Shown here piece after piece: positions 24,638-39,830 of a DNA stretch of 64,000 nucleotides. The position numbers and the translations under genes are program-made. The notes under the pieces were generated by a model. That model made no database searches. It saw only the letters and a list, made by a program, of their open reading frames with translations, and was not told the DNA's origin. How positions within the stretch are numbered: the stretch's first letter is position 1; every line of letters starts with the position of its first letter. Origin of the DNA: Kappaphycus alvarezii (Eukaryota; Rhodophyta; Florideophyceae; Gigartinales; Solieriaceae); NCBI GenBank assembly GCA_002205965.3, contig NADL03000624.1:868001-932000 (forward strand), read 5' to 3'.

Positions 24638-27600
24638 TCTTGAAAATTACTCCTTCGTACCATATAAAGGCATTTTGATTAGCTAGGGACGAAGAGGTAC
24701 TAGGTTCTCGAACACAGGCTGAAATTATATCAGGAAGAGCTTCATCCGGATTTCAAGCAATAGATATCGGGACTGTCCACAGTCATCCTTTAATCAATCT
24801 ACTTCCTTAGAGACTGAAACGTGAAAGTAGCTGGGAACAGAACTTCACGGAGGCAAAAAAGAGATTTTCTGTTGAAACATATCAATTACCTGATTTTCGA
24901 AATAAATAACAAATATGAATATAATGCTTCTCATTCATGCATCCTGGAGTAGATTTTTAGCTCAGTCCTTTCTAAAAATCCCTTCAAATGACCACTTGAT
25001 GCCCAGTTGTGGAAGTAAAGGTAGCACAATGGATAAATATAGCATAGAAAATACAAGATACCTTACACTCTAGGGTGAAAACGTCAGAATCGGACTGTAG
25101 AGACAATTTAATTTAATATCTAGAGCAAAATAACAAAGCGTATCACTTTTTTGACCGCTTTTAGGGTACCTCTGCTACATTGAAACACTTCCGAAAAGAA
25201 CTTGATTTATTCTATTTGATTAGACTTGAACAGTTTCTAATTCTATCGCACTTGCGTCATTTGACTCACGCGAATAATTCAAGAACAAACTCAGGAAATC
25301 GAAATTATTCGCTTTTCCACTACTGAAAGAAGAGGTACAGGCCATGAAAGAAGACAGTGACTACATTACCTGTGCTTCATTTAAAAGTGAATTCAAGGCA
25401 ACAAGGTTAGTCTTGTTTTCTTCTAGCTGCATTCAAACTCAGAAGTAAGCTATTTTATTGCGCTCGTTCGATATGTTTCTAATAGTATACCACTACATTG
25501 CGTCAACCTAATATTACAGACATATTTTCGAAAAATAACTCTATTTTTGTGACAAGAAAACACTACGCCCGGAACATCGACCTCGAAGCCCATCGTGTGC
25601 AATGATCGGAATTGCAGCCAGTATCCGGCACTTTTTTCTGATTATCTTTAGTAAAAAGACCAGTGCCCAGAGAAAATGGCTTTAAACACGGCCTTCGGTT
25701 TTTCGACAATGTAAGGTCTCCTCCGTAGACAGATAAAAGTTGTAGTCAAGAGTTACATCATGTTTTTTGTGGTACCAGGATAAACATTTCGCAGAGCACT
25801 CCCAGAATAGAAACAGAAATTTGATTCATTGAGTTTTTGGAACCCTAATATTAAAAATTAACTTACAATAGTACTACGGACCTCAATTTTGAAGTTGATA
25901 CAATCAGATAGTTCTAAAATGAAAGTACAACTGATTGTTGGAACCAAATAAAGTAAATGCGCATTTTAATTTGTGGGCGAGGCCTGTGAAGCCTTCGTTT
26001 AACTCTGGAAAATTCGAAAAAGCTATTTTTGAGAGCATGAGGAACTTAACTACTGACTCCGACTAAGTTCGATAAATTAACTCGAGATTATCAATTAATG
26101 CGTCTGTGGAGTGCATTTCGGGGCTTACGTTTGTCATTATTGCTGGAGCACCGTCATTAATTAACATTCATGCACTATAAACTAATCTCCAGTTTTTAAA
26201 TTCTTTTACACATGGTTCTGTGTCATTAATAGTCAAGCAAATCAACAAGAGGTATTATTGCTCTGGCTACAGACACTGCTCTGTAAATAATGACTGAAAT
26301 TTACAGTGACATGAGTAGAATATCCTAATTTGTTGAGAGTCGTCGTCCACGAAGTATCAATTTCTAATATATGGTATAGTATAGTTACTAGAAGTAAAAA
26401 CATAACGCTGATGGTTTAACTCCTCAAAGTACCAATTCTTATGTTAGTCCTTATGATATAAGGGAGAAGTTAATATTGTAAAAGCACCCCCGTCTATAGC
26501 CAAGGATCTCTCTTCAAGTAAAAAAAGAAACTATATTTCAATCCTACTACAAGTTATAGGTCCCATTTGCTCGCCTATTAACTGTGCTTGAGAGAGTTTT
26601 TCCCTGTTCTAATTTTGGAAAGTATAGCATAATATGGTGACTGGTCGATTCTGTCTCAATTCTATTTCAAAAAAATATACTATACCTGAGTAACTCAAAG
26701 TTCATACAATAGTAGTTGGAATTATGGAACAGGAAGCCATGTCAGTTATTCACGTTATATTATTCTATGTATCGTTATTTCAGGTAGTGAGGATTGTGGA
26801 AAAATTATCTATACCAATAACCTTGTTTTAGAATACGCTTCAACGTATGTTGCTCGTAGTAAAATGAAAGAAAGAGGAAATTTTCGAAAAAATAGATCGC
26901 AGTAACCCAATTTACTTCATGCTTGGCAGAGAAAAACATTAAAATCTCACTAATGAGAATTTTCTGATCTTTACCGAGCTTTATATGTTTTAGCATTTAT
27001 CGACACTGTCTAACGTGAACAATGGCTTAGCATTATTCTTTACTTACTCACTGAATCTCGGTATATTTATGTCATCGGGAAGTAAAAAGTTTATTGACAG
27101 ATGTTAGATATGTATCGGAGCGCAATAAATTCTCAGAATACAAGATATTACTGGAAAGGAATCATGGTTGGTCTGATGCCTTGTTACGCTATCTCAGAGA
27201 ATGTTTTAATACAAGTAAAACCTAAAACCTGCAGACGCACGGAATTATTAAAGGTTACCAGTAAGGTTTTCACAAACTTGTAATACGAATGGTAAAACAA
27301 ACCGCGAAAATAAGGTGGTTGATGTACAGTACATATCAATGCATCGATCACCTTTTCCTCTGCATATTTCGCATTTTCCACAAAATTTCTCTCCATTCGC
27401 TAATCAATATTGTAATTTTCCAGAAAAACCTTTCAAAGATAAGTCATTCATAGTTAAAAGTCATGACTGAATGGAAAATTCGGGTAACCTGAAATATCCC
27501 TAGGAGATCCCCAATTCAACATTAGTAAATTTAAAGAATTTTCTGTAGCACTGTACATGATGCATTAGACCTGCCTTTACTTAAATTTATCACAAAAAAG

Positions 27601-30600
27601 TGATTGAATCCAGGTATCACAATACCTGCTCAATAGTTTATGCCTTACCAATGATTTTTAAAGCAATTCTAACAGAGAGCCTGTTGCAAAAATTGAAAAA
27701 TAAACTTCGAACGATATATTTATTGTAATCGTGATGTGAGCACAGTTGGATTACCAAAAGATTAAAAACAGCCGCTTGTGCCGAATCTATGGACACTCTT
27801 ATCTCTTTGAATGTTCCGAAAGCTTTGATAGACTGCAAAAGCATAAGAAGTTATCTCTTGTACTCTGCCCAAAAGTTCCCATTGAAATACTCATTTACAT
27901 TTGCGTCTCTTGTGAGATAAATCAGGAAAAACATAGATCATGCATATATCTCGAATTTCAGAATTTTAGTTGCAGAAAGAAATCAGAAATGAAAATTATA
28001 TCCTACACATGCTCTCCAGTCTCCGGATCTTATTTCATTAGTACTACAACCTAGTGCTTTTAAGTAGTACCAAAAAACTAATCAGTGATTAAATATCATG
28101 AGATATACAAAAATCCTACCATTTCAGGTCTCTTTAACAATGATTGATTAAAAATTGACCCGAAAACATTGTAAAGATTTCATATTCTTCTTTAGTTCTA
28201 TTTTTACCTCCAACCCTCCTGCTGTAACGATTGTTCACCACAGATCAACTTGACAGCTCCACACTTGTAGGAGGTTATTTTTCACCTGCACTGCTATGAA
28301 AATCCTTTTTGATGATTTAAAATTTGTTCAAGGTTTTCTAGCCACTTTATAGCACATTATTGACAAAAATTCTAAAACTGCATCTACAAACTGTAACAAT
28401 TCTGCTCGAAATCATATAAAGAGGACCCTATGGCGACTAAGAGACAATTTTGATATCAAATATTGAAATAAAAGTTACCATTTATAATTTCAGTTTATAT
28501 TTGAGAGCAAAAGCAACATTAAGCCTTCATTTTCCCCTAAAGATGAATAAATAATTTCTGGGAGAATGTCTGAAATAAAGTAGCGGATAAGTAAATGCAA
28601 TAACAAAGTTTACTGAGTTTCTCTAGTGTGTTAATTTTTTTTATTTATATGTGCCTAAAAATGCAGCTGAATACATTACTACGTTCAATTAATGTCTTAA
28701 ACAAACTTAATGTAACGGATACTACCAAGTGGTATTCCAATTAATCTTAAAATACCTAGCTTATATTCATATAGTAAGATATAAATACAATGAATAATTG
28801 TAACATCATAGAAGCAGATTATTTGTTGCAATATAGTTTCTGATACTTGAATGGGGCATCTATAGATGATCCTTTTCAAATAAATTGTCTCTTGTACATC
28901 TCCTTGAATGATTCAATTCCTCCACTGCGTCCATAACGCATAAATTATAAAAATATTCCTCAGTCAAAAATAATCACAACTTTTTCCGAATTTTTAGTGC
29001 CACAGTTGATATCGGCCGAGCTTAGCTCTGGTCCCTTTATTATGGTCATTTATGTATCCAACTATACGGATACAACCGGAGCACATGAAAATCTCACCTT
29101 TGTATTTCTTAGTATCTTTCTTAACACTGAGTTGAAATTTCATGTACTTACTCGCTAGACTCCTGAAATGCTAGACGAAAGCTGTCCAAGTTTTCTCTGT
29201 AGCATCTCATTTTATGTCAGTTTGCAGTGAGAATTTTTCAGTCATCATATTTACAGTTTAGATGTCTTAAATTGACCACCCCTGCAGGGAAAAGATAATT
29301 AGATGTTCGAAAGAATCTTTTGCCCTTTTTCTCAACAATAACTGTTGACATAGTACCATTATTTAATATTATGATGCGATATACAAGAATCTTTTGGATG
29401 GCAGAAAAGTTCTGTTTTTCTTCCAGAAATACTTCATGATGAGGAACTCCTCAGTCTATTTTAAATACATCAGCACTGCCCAAAAAGGTTCTCGCGAGAG
29501 AAAATATTTTATGTGAATTGTGTGGAAAATGAACAGCATGTCTCTCTTTTAATTCTAAAATATTCTTGATCGTTTTGATATAATAGATTTTCCTATGAAA
29601 AATAAATTCCAAAACCCGGATATCATTTTTTTGTTGTAAAGTATATACGCTAATAAAAGGTCCCATTATGGAATGGGTAACCATACGTGAATTCTATGCA
29701 AGAGCTCTCTTTGCATCGTTCACTGAAGTACTTTAGTGTGCTTAAACCAATTGCGAACGAAATCTTAGAGTATTTAACAAAGAATTGGTCAATACTAGGT
29801 AAAACGGCTGAGACTTTCTCCATATTTTCCCATCTAAAACATCTTGTATCCCGTCTAGTGGCACTAAGTACTGAGGTTCTCCAGAAAGTATACTCCATGC
29901 TTTTCTGCCTGTGCTATCTGTATAGTCTCTCATTTTTAAGAGTTTATCGGATACCTCATCATCAGCTGAGAAAAAACAGCGCTCCTTACCATCTATGGTT
30001 GTATCGCTCCAGTAATAGAATGAAATCAAACCATTCCCTTAGTAAGCCCAGTATTTTTTCGAAGCTTATTGTCCATAATCTTCTGACTTCATCATTAATT
30101 TACCTTCTTATTGCCCTCCTAACTCATTTTATGAACTAGTTCCCTCAGATTGAACGGATGAATTATACTTTTATTATTTCTGATGACCGACAGAGAGACA
30201 AATATGACAGTATTTTTACAGCATCGTTGTAAATATGTCACGGTTATCCCTCCATTCGATTGCACTTCACTATAGAATTTGCATGCCTACAAAATGTTCC
30301 GGTGATTTGTTACCATTTAATCCGGCCGCTGCTATTTTTACAATAGAAGCAGAAAGTACTGAGATTCTCTTCTCGCTGCTTTTTCATTCTGAAAATGATC
30401 CGTCCGCGAGACAAAAAAATCGGAATCTACAAAGAATTGAGCCTTTTGATTTATATTTATAAGCGCTGTTTAATTTCATGAATACTGTGGCGAACTTCTG
30501 GGACAGAATACGGACAAATCTGTGGTAAATACGCCAGGAAATTATTCTCATTACTTTCTTTTGGTTTTAAAGTTCCATTACCGCTGAAAACTAAAAGAGA

Positions 30601-33600
30601 TGTAAGTATTAATATTTCGTAACCTTAGAAATTACCTCGATAAGTGCTCCCAGTGGATGCGGCGCAGTCGCTGAAGTTTGATTCCTTATTATCACACTCC
30701 TACATAACTTCTAGTTGTAATGAAACTCCACATCATTTGATTAGGGCAGCGCTCCATTCCTGGTAGCCGTAGTCTACAAGTATCATTTCGAAGCTCCAGC
30801 AATTCATCATAAATATTTACCTTCAAATAAAAGCCAATGGAATATTTTCCATTTTGATGCCACAATATTTGCCTTTCTTTTCCATTATTATGATTATGCT
30901 TTTACATCGTTATCTACAATGAAAATACTTTCCAATATTATAAATATAGCTGGTACAATTCACGAAGTACTATTATATTTTTAATTAAACATATTAATTT
31001 GAGCCTATTATCTCCAGACGATAGAATTTGTTCCACTTCTGGCTTTGATATTTCCTTGTGTGACAAACCTGGCAGTCTTCGTGCTCCAAAGATAGTCCTC
31101 TCTGTCGATCCAGTTTCTGGTTTCACTATTATTCTTTGTACACACATACGCCCATTGATACTTCTATTGAATATATAGTAAATAAGCTGCGAGTGTAAGA
31201 CAGTAAAGTCTGCGCTATAATTGGCAAAGTCAAGGACATTATGGATAAATTACATTTCGTGAAGACAACGACGATACTGAATCTGTTTTGACAGCTGTAA
31301 TGTACACTACAGTTTCTCTGGTAAAATTAGCTCATATTTTTAAGGAAATAGAAGTGAAACTTCTCGAGAACTGAATGTACCTGATTCCTTCATTTCTCTA
31401 GCTTGGATGTTCCATGTATTTATACGGCACAAAATTTGAATTCGTACCAAACGGTGCAGATAAAAGCCACTTTATGTCCTTAGATTTAAAGAATAAATTA
31501 ATTCCACTGAAATATGGTTCCCCTTTTTCTCTATTTTATGGATGATTTAATCAATCGCTGAATAGAAAAGACCAATTTAATCCTTCAATGTTTTTCCTAT
31601 TCATCTCAAATAGAAATACGAAAATTCGTTACTATGCAAGGAATAGTGGGTAAAGTTGGTTCTGTTAGTCTAATAAATAACTTTCCAAGATTTAGAAAGA
31701 TAAGTTTTTCGATGAAAAAACCAAATTATGTCTATCTAAGTTTTGAGATAATTTGAAATTTGGAGATTTTAGTAATGATACATGAAAACTACGCTATTTG
31801 GCCACCAAATTTTCGACATAAATAACTCGCCGTCGAGACGAGATCAGAGCCATAAAGTTCCATAGTTCGCATAGTGCTCTGTCCTTAGATATAATCTCAA
31901 ACAGTCATACTAGTTTATATTAAAACTCCGGAAATTATCGCTGGCCTTCATAAATAGTTTCTTATGCTCTGTTGAGATTATATAATTACCAGTGGGCTCC
32001 TTTTTATCTAGTTACTCAGGAAAAATGTACCAGAAACCAAATTATGGAACTTTGTCGGGAAGTTGTAACTGTACAGATGAAGAAAAATGGGAAATAATGT
32101 CGATACCTTGGATACGAGTGACTGTAAAATGTGAGGGAACTATTTTGTTGCTGATTACTCCATAGTTGGATTTATGTCGCCACAGTTGTTAATAAATAAG
32201 AGATAAGATATTGGAAAAAATTATAATGAGCTTCTATATGTAGACGTCCAAATAAGATTTTGTATTGACCCCGAATTATCATTTAACTCCCATTTCAATC
32301 GAAAGAAGTCAAATTAAAAGTGCATAGAAGATTTTCTTAGCTGAATATAATAAAATACACGTATTAATGCTTAATATTTCTTCTTGATTCCCGGGAGAAC
32401 CAAACTCAACTATAGTCAAATGGAGAAAGCTAGCCCGCTTGCCTAGGTACAATAGATAACAATCTTCTTCTTACAACTCAAAATATGCTTTGAATTTTGT
32501 GCAAAATATAAGTATTTTTGACGGACACCTTGGCTAAAAGAGGAAAAAAAGAACGTCCAGTTGAAACCGAACATTGACGTTATCTGCTTCACTACGCACA
32601 AATTATTTACATTCAATCAGTTTCATATTCATTGCGTCAATTCAGTCTTACAAAGTGTCTCGAACTCAACATAATCTCCAATTTTGCCAGTAGTTCAAGT
32701 GTACTGGTCAATATACTACAATAATTATCTTACTTATTGGTAAAAATTGTAGTAAAGCGAAAAAATATGTTTTTTAACTGCTCTTAAGTATAATTATCAT
32801 TAAAACAGATCCCAATGAGGAATTTCATTATTAAGTATAGTAATTTAATTAGCTGCTAAATGAGTTTTTCTTCAGCATAAAGGCCAATTTTCCATTGAAG
32901 TTGGATCAAGGTTAGCAAATGGAGCGGAAGACTACTACAAATACTCAATTCTCGCGGTCGGATGTTTTCTCTGACTTCTGCTACCAATTAGTTTTACACT
33001 GTGACAAAAGAGACAAAAATAGTAATTCAGGAGCGCATATTTTCCTCTCGAAATTTCGCAAGTCATGGCGGATGACTGTCATCATCCCGGGACACAATCT
33101 GAAAATATAAAAAGTATTTTTGCAGTTTTATAGTCAGTACATCTCAAGCAGCTTTTAAAAGAATGCTTAATGATGTGCGTATGTTTAGAGTAGATCTATA
33201 GCTTCTACTTTCACATAAATTTCCATTTCCTTGTCTCTGTGAAGTTCCACGCTAATTAATTACACGATTTCCCATCACTGAGATTGAATCATTGCATCAT
33301 GTTCCATCCGATCTGATAAAAGTTGACCTCAAAAGGTTCCTAACAAGACCATTGCCACATCTCCGAGGCCGAAGAGGTGTTCTAGTTTTCCGATGTATTT
33401 TTCGCCGTGGACCCTTCCCTTAACAACTGATCCCGGAGTCAGGGCATTAAGGGGGGCTCAAGCAGGTCTTCTGTAGTTCCTCTTTCCCTCAAGCAGGTGC
33501 AGACATCCATGTTTCCACATCCTTCTGCATTCACAACTAAGCTTGAACCAAGAAATTCTTTTCCACGGCCACTCCCTGTGGTTTTTCCGTCTTCAGGGCC

Positions 33601-33799
33601 AAAACATTCTCATTCGGACAAAATCTCTGTGTCATCGCTTACGGACGGGTGAGATAACCGCTCTTACTCTAATGCTTCCGTTATACAGATATGAGGGAGC
33701 GGAGTAGGTGACAGGTAATAAGGGACTTTTGAGCCGATAGTCGGGGTCTGGGGTGGAGTAAGGTATCCTTATTTTCTACTCTCGATGCCCCTGATCTTC

Positions 33800-36060
33800 T
33801 GATCATGTTATTTGTGGACATTGGTCAAGAACTGGAGAAAGTATACACATTCAAAAACGAGTACGCTGATAGGAAACTACGAATTAAATTTGATAAGCTG
33901 TATTAAGATGAAACAAAGGATTTCCGAGACCATGTGAACAATTTTGGAAGTTTTTGTAGAGAGCTCGCACCTCACAATAAACAGTAAGCGGAGATGGAAA
34001 AAACACCGACGGTGATTTGTTAGCTTTCAACCTCCTTTGGAGACCCTGTGATTGTTCTAGCACTAACAAAAAACCCTTTCGGGAATTTTCTGGTGCATTT
34101 AAAGCTGAGATAGCACGAAAAGCAAACCCAAAAAATATTCAGAGGCCAAGCAACTCTGAAGTAAATCACTCACCATAAGCCCTTATGGTAAACCGCTTAC
34201 TCTCAGATGGGGAGAGTGGACGTGAGAGTCAATTCAGAGGTCTCAGTGAAACCGGAAGAGGACGTAGAAGTTGTGAAAAAGGATTTGCAAGTCACAGTGA
34301 CCATGGAAGTGACAATCGGCGTGGACAAAAAACACTTTTGTGATTATTGTTGTACTATAGGGAAATTCATCGCAATTGGACGAAGTTGAATAGCATATTA
34401 TCGTTACATAGTATTCAAAATATTAAGGCATCGTGGTGGCCATTTCAGTCTTGGACTGAAATATTCATCAATGGCTATAGATGTAACCACGTAACGAGCA
34501 AAGCTAATCATTTCAAGTAACCGTAAAGCTCAATAGCGAATCTGGTTTGGTGAATTTTTCACGAATGGACCAGAACCAATACCCATGAAAAGCCATCATC
34601 CGGCTCACTAGCAGGTCAAGTTTACAGATCCAGGTTACTATGTCTGGCAACCCTAATTTTTCAGGAACAACGTGGCAGCCATTAAGTTTAAGACTAGGAT
34701 AGCAGCTATTGGTGATGAAAAGTACGATAACGGCTATATCCACTCAGGGGCACGGGTGCACGGGTGCCGCGTCTGTAATATGTCGCGTCCGACAACACGT
34801 AGAGTTAAGCTACTCTATTCAAACCTAATTTTAATCAGTTTTGTTAAGCAGTTTTGTTACAGTATGGTATTCAGGACTTTGCATGTTGCACTTGCACATT
34901 TCTTTGGTTAAGTAAACCATAAGATTCAGGATCGACACACAATTTCTTTCGCAGTCTTTCATCTTCTATCTTCTATGATAATGTTTCCAAGAAGACTGTG
35001 GAAGCTGCCGTACAAATGCCCGCCTTCTCGAAAAGGGACTTTTTCGGGTTCCATCAAATGGATTAATTCCATTTCAGGAATATCAAGATCAAAAATTATC
35101 ATCCATCATATTGGCAGTCAACATTTATCTAAATATTTTAAAGTGATTCAATAATTTTCAATTTGGCACTTCAAATAGTTTTTCAATTTCAGTATGGATT
35201 ATTTTAACCACAATGAAATCATATGGGAGAAAAAGTGTATCTAAGTTCTACAGCCTACGTGAATTTTGCCGTCAAGCTCTTCAAACTGTCACTCATGCGT
35301 TTTAGCGCTATCAACTGATGAGGAACTAAATTTCCTTGAGTGGAACCCGAGAACTCAGCAGTACCACCAATTTTCACCACGTTTCGATTTCGTTCCATCA
35401 TTAAACATTTAGTTACTGAAGAACTTAGAATGTGTCCCGTGGCTTACGGCGAGGATGAAAATGGGAATATCCTACCATATGTCGGGCGTCCGTTTATTTA
35501 CCTTTCTGATATCCATCTGGACATACTCGGAGCTGTTAAGGCTTCTCTAAGTGGAAACTGTTTCAATTTGCACCTATTGGAGCCTCTCACAGCTAAGTTG
35601 ATGTCCATCTGATTAACGAAGAGAGAGCTTCCACATTTTTGCGAAACTAGAAGAACCATGTGGAGAATAATTTCTCGGTTGAGTAGTACACTGTACGAAG
35701 TATCACATTTGTCAATGCCCCCGAAAATATTCTTTTATATTTTTTGAACTTTTTTGAATCAAATTGAATCGAAATCAAGCTGTCTCAGCTATATTACTCG
35801 GGCATAAATGGGCTGATTTAACGCATAGATCAGTAACATTGGACCAAATTTGGCGTCTGTTCCCTTGAAACGGATTCCCTTACCGAGATTTGAGGGCGAG
35901 GCATTCACGCATGCCTACTATTTACGCAACCGGATTATATCTAACCGCTTTGGAGATGATACTGAACACTTCCGCTGGGATCCTAATATCAGTGTAGATT
36001 TTGCTACAATTCTACCAATTGGGCAAGCTGGTTTTGGTTTCACTAACTGATGCCACACAA
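33800..36060 (+). mobile_element. Fossil LTR retrotransposon, Copia (Ty1) family, heavily broken
   Basis: The part at about 33,800-34,400 resembles a Copia gag region: a helical stretch, then a charged Ser/Arg/Gly-rich linker and a small Cys/His cluster near 34,340. The part at about 35,850-36,060 resembles the end of a Copia integrase. The order and the plus orientation agree with one element, but decay is extensive (many breaks) and no terminal repeats could be identified, so the limits are approximate. It looks old and lies at the right edge of the AT-rich desert, sharing its base composition. Confidence 0.4.
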
Positions 36061-36399
36061 AAGATGGTAAGAAACTATTATTTCGCTCCGAATACGGCGA
36101 ACTCTTTTAGATAGAGAGCACTACGCAGTTTCTCAGGCTTTACTGTCTGACCGAAAAGAATCCTAAAGTTATTAGTCGCGTTTATTTCAAATACGTTATC
36201 AGGAACAGTTTACCGAACTTGAGCAAGCTACCGAACGTTAGCAGCTTGCGTGATGGTCTCTCTCGTCAGCATTACTAGAGCTAGGCTTGTTACGTGCCGT
36301 ATTTGGGAGCCACCATCAATCGAGTGTACAACCTACTTATCCATAGAGAGACCTGTCATAAGCGGCGCCCGTAGAGTGGCAAAAATAGGGTAAAGCAAG

Positions 36400-39300
36400 C
36401 GATTACAGCAAAACTGCACTAGAAAGACAACATCTGGGATAATACTCAAGGTCAGCGCCATAAGCCGCCACGCACGTACAAGCAACGTCAATACCACATG
36501 TCTTCGCTTGGCTTCCAGAACACCCGCCACTCCGATGAACTCTGTTGCCACCCCAACCACCCCAAAAATCACAATAGAAACCCGGCTCCAAGGCAGCAAA
36601 AATAGACTACACTAGCCAGGGAAATCGCGGTACTTAATGCCCAGACGGAACCCAGCGCAACCCAAGACGAATACGTAGGCGAAAACAAGTACAACAGTAA
36701 GTTCTATGTCGACTCAGCGGTCAACCCCACCCTCCTATCCAAACCAACACCGACCACGCAAGCACTCACACAACCCATCCTCACCTCCTCTGCAACGGAC
36801 AACTCCACCCACTGCACACACTCCGCCACCACCCACCGGGAGCTGGATAAGCGAGACACTATATCGCTTCCGGCACTCCACAATCCATCGCTACAGCGCA
36901 ATATAATTTCTATACACGATCTGGCACGCAATTATGGCCCTTTGATATTCGATGAAATACAAGCGACTCTCACGAACGCAACGTTAAGTCACTCCGCTCA
37001 GTGGCCAAAGCTCCTTGGAGCACCACAGACCAAGTATAAATAATAAATACGACCGCGACACGTAAACGAAACGCCCGCGCACACAAAGCTGCCATACAGA
37101 AATACTTCACTCGCAAAGCTAAACCAAGGGCGTTGCCTGCCAGAGCCACAACCATAAAACTACCAAACCAAGCTAACAAAGAAGAACCAACAAAACCCCC
37201 CGACCCCAACGCATCCAAACGACTTGCAAGCTGCACGCCAACAGCAACCGCCAAATCCAGACCGACACACGGGGTGCCCCACAACTAAACTCCAAACTAA
37301 CCCTACTCGCACATGAATGGCATCTTCGTATCAGCCACGCCCCCCGCGGGCAATCCAGATCATGTCAAAAACAGAACCATCCCCATTATTCCCATCTAAC
37401 TCAGCAAACCACTGCCAGCAATCATGTGCCTCCCCTTCCGACATGCCAAACTAACCAAGTCCCCGCACAAACCCAACACGGCGCTCTACAAATTGGGAAC
37501 CTAACCCAGCTACGACACATGCAGTCCGATCACCCCAACCTCAAATCATGGCAACCGCCATTTCGTCACCTTCATCGATGCAGAGAGCCGGTACCTCTCG
37601 ATCTATTTCCTAAAAACCAAGAATCAAGTCGCATGGTACACACCCATATAAAAGAAAATCATCACCACACTTCACGGCAAACCACCCGTCACACTGGCGG
37701 TCGACATTGCCAAGGAATTCAAATCACAAAAAAGGGTCGACATTGCCAAGGAATTCATATCACAACACATTCAGAAAATCTGTCACGATCACGGCACGAC
37801 CCTCAAAACAAGAACACAGTACCAGCCCAGACAAAATTCCAGAGCTGAAAGGGTCAACCTCACACTCTCAATGCAGCACGAACTGCGCTAGCAACCGTAC
37901 AATTACGCAACCAATTCTGGGAAGATGCCATCGCAAACGCAGCACATAAATACAATATCGTGAGACACTCAACCAACGACTGATCACCTGCAGAGATGTG
38001 GCACGGAGTACGACCCAACCCAACACGCCTCTTCATCTTTGGCCAACACGGCCACATCCCCATCCACAAATCAAAGAGCAAACTCGAACCAAGACCACGT
38101 CTCGTAAGATACATGAACGTCCTAGATGAAAAGACCATCAGATTTTGGGAACCCCACACCAAAACTTACCACCAGATAAGAGCCAAAGACTTCAAGCCCT
38201 ACCACCTCTACAAAGACCCTTTACAAACCTCAGCAGCAGCACTGATCACCACTGCCAAGAGAGAAGACCAGACCGCCCAGCACCACTCAACACCACAGCC
38301 CCTTCCCGACCCACCACAGACCACGGCACAAGCCAGAACCTAACAAGACGGCCAGGAATAGACGGCCGTCCACAACAAAGAACTAGCCACACTAGAAAGA
38401 GAGAACAAATTCAAGTAGATAAATAACAGCCGAGTCCCACGCAGCGCGAAAGTAGTCCCACTGAAAATGACGCACAAGTACAAAAACGTCCTCACATTGA
38501 ACATTGAACGCAAAGCAAGATGCTCTGTCCGGGGAGACAAAATGCGACCCTATCTCCACTACGATCCGAGCCACACCACCACTTAAACGGCTGTCAAAAC
38601 CATTGTAAGGCTCTTCCTCGCCATCGCAGCGCAGCATGAACGGCACATTGGACATTTTGAAATTTCGGCGGCATACCTCCATGAACCATACACACATGGC
38701 AAACCAGTTTATTTCAAAGAACAACCACAGTTCGACGGCACATCCAACATCCCAAACATACCAGCATACTGCTACGCAACCCTTATGGGACTCCAGCTGC
38801 AGCCTAAAACCACCATAAAGGTCTAATATCCCACCTCACCAGCCATGGATACACACAAAGCCACACAGACCCCCGCATATTCAGCAAAATAGACAACGGG
38901 TACCTCATTCTTGTCACTATCAGCATGAGTGACTTCCTCCCCACCTCAACCTCCCACAGGCTATCACTGATCTGTTCAAAACCCTCGCACTCAAATACAA
39001 AATAAGCAACCTAGGCCATCCCACGACCTACCTAAAATGGCATATCAACCGCACGCCCGAAGACCACATCCATATGAGCCAACCACACGTCATCCAATCG
39101 CTGCTCCACAAGACGAATATGAAACATTGGAAACACGCTCCACACCACTTCCAGAACGCACGAACTGGAATGAAGCCCTTCACTCACCGCAGCTTTCTCC
39201 AAACACTAAACGGCAGTACCAAGTCATCTTAGGCGAACTAAGGTACTTGGCGACTGCACAAGGCAAGATAGCCAGCTGCCTCAAATCTCCTGGCAGAATA

Positions 39301-39830
39301 CAACACCACCACAGATTACTCAAATGGTTAATGCAATATCTCCAAGCCACCCCAACCACGGCATACTGTGCTGAAGAACAACAGCATCAACGCACGAAGC
39401 GACCCCTTAACAACATATAGAGATGCTAATTATGCCAAGCACCAAGTAGGAAATCTAAACATGCATTCTTCACCAAACATGGGGCTCAGCCATCCATTGG
39501 ACCAGCATCAAGCAACATATTGTCGCCAAATCCACTTTCGAAGCCGAATAATTGGCAGGCTCAGATGAGGTGCAGCAAACACTATGGATCAGAAGATTAC
39601 AACTGGACTGCGGCTTTTCCGATACACTACTCTCCAAAGTACTAATAAGCAACGCCGCAGCTATTCAAGTCAGCAACAATCAATCCACCACCAAGCGACG
39701 AAAACTGATCAACATACGACATCATCACATAGTGGACAACGTCAACAAGAAGAGAATCACAGTCCATCATGTACAGACAGCACACAACACTGCCTATATC
39801 ATGACCAAAGCCGTCTGAAAATCCAAAATC
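36400..39830 (+). mobile_element. Fossil LTR retrotransposon, Copia (Ty1) family, broken, most of pol recognisable
   Basis: From left to right, parts recall the Copia protease/pre-integrase zone (about 36,700-36,960), integrase including its C-terminal part (about 37,700-38,250), the end of the reverse transcriptase (about 39,200-39,400) and RNase H (about 39,420-39,820). The order protease-integrase-RT-RNase H is diagnostic for Copia as against Gypsy. The element has many breaks and cannot be active. Its composition is C/A-rich and sharply different from the AT-rich fossil just upstream, so it is a separate and probably younger insertion. I did not find a convincing LTR pair; an imperfect repeat of about 20 bases at 39,937-40,007 lies near where a 3' LTR would be. 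Confidence 0.65.

Larger units (their letters stand above)
17971..33780. other. AT-rich, gene-free desert
   Basis: From about 18 kb the base composition turns visibly AT-rich and stays so for some 16 kb, apart from a GC-richer island at about 21.0-21.5 kb (a LINE fragment). All open frames are short (mostly 60-100 codons, one of 150 at 29,687) and none carries a motif I can name. The DNA is complex sequence with no satellite array that I can see. The simplest reading is a stack of very old, mutated insertions. A centromere-like or heterochromatic role is possible but unproven. Confidence 0.6.

Noticed and set aside
29450-30030. Possible retroelement polymerase traces on the minus strand in the desert
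   Set aside because: Only vague spacing similarity and no firm motif; too decayed to name.
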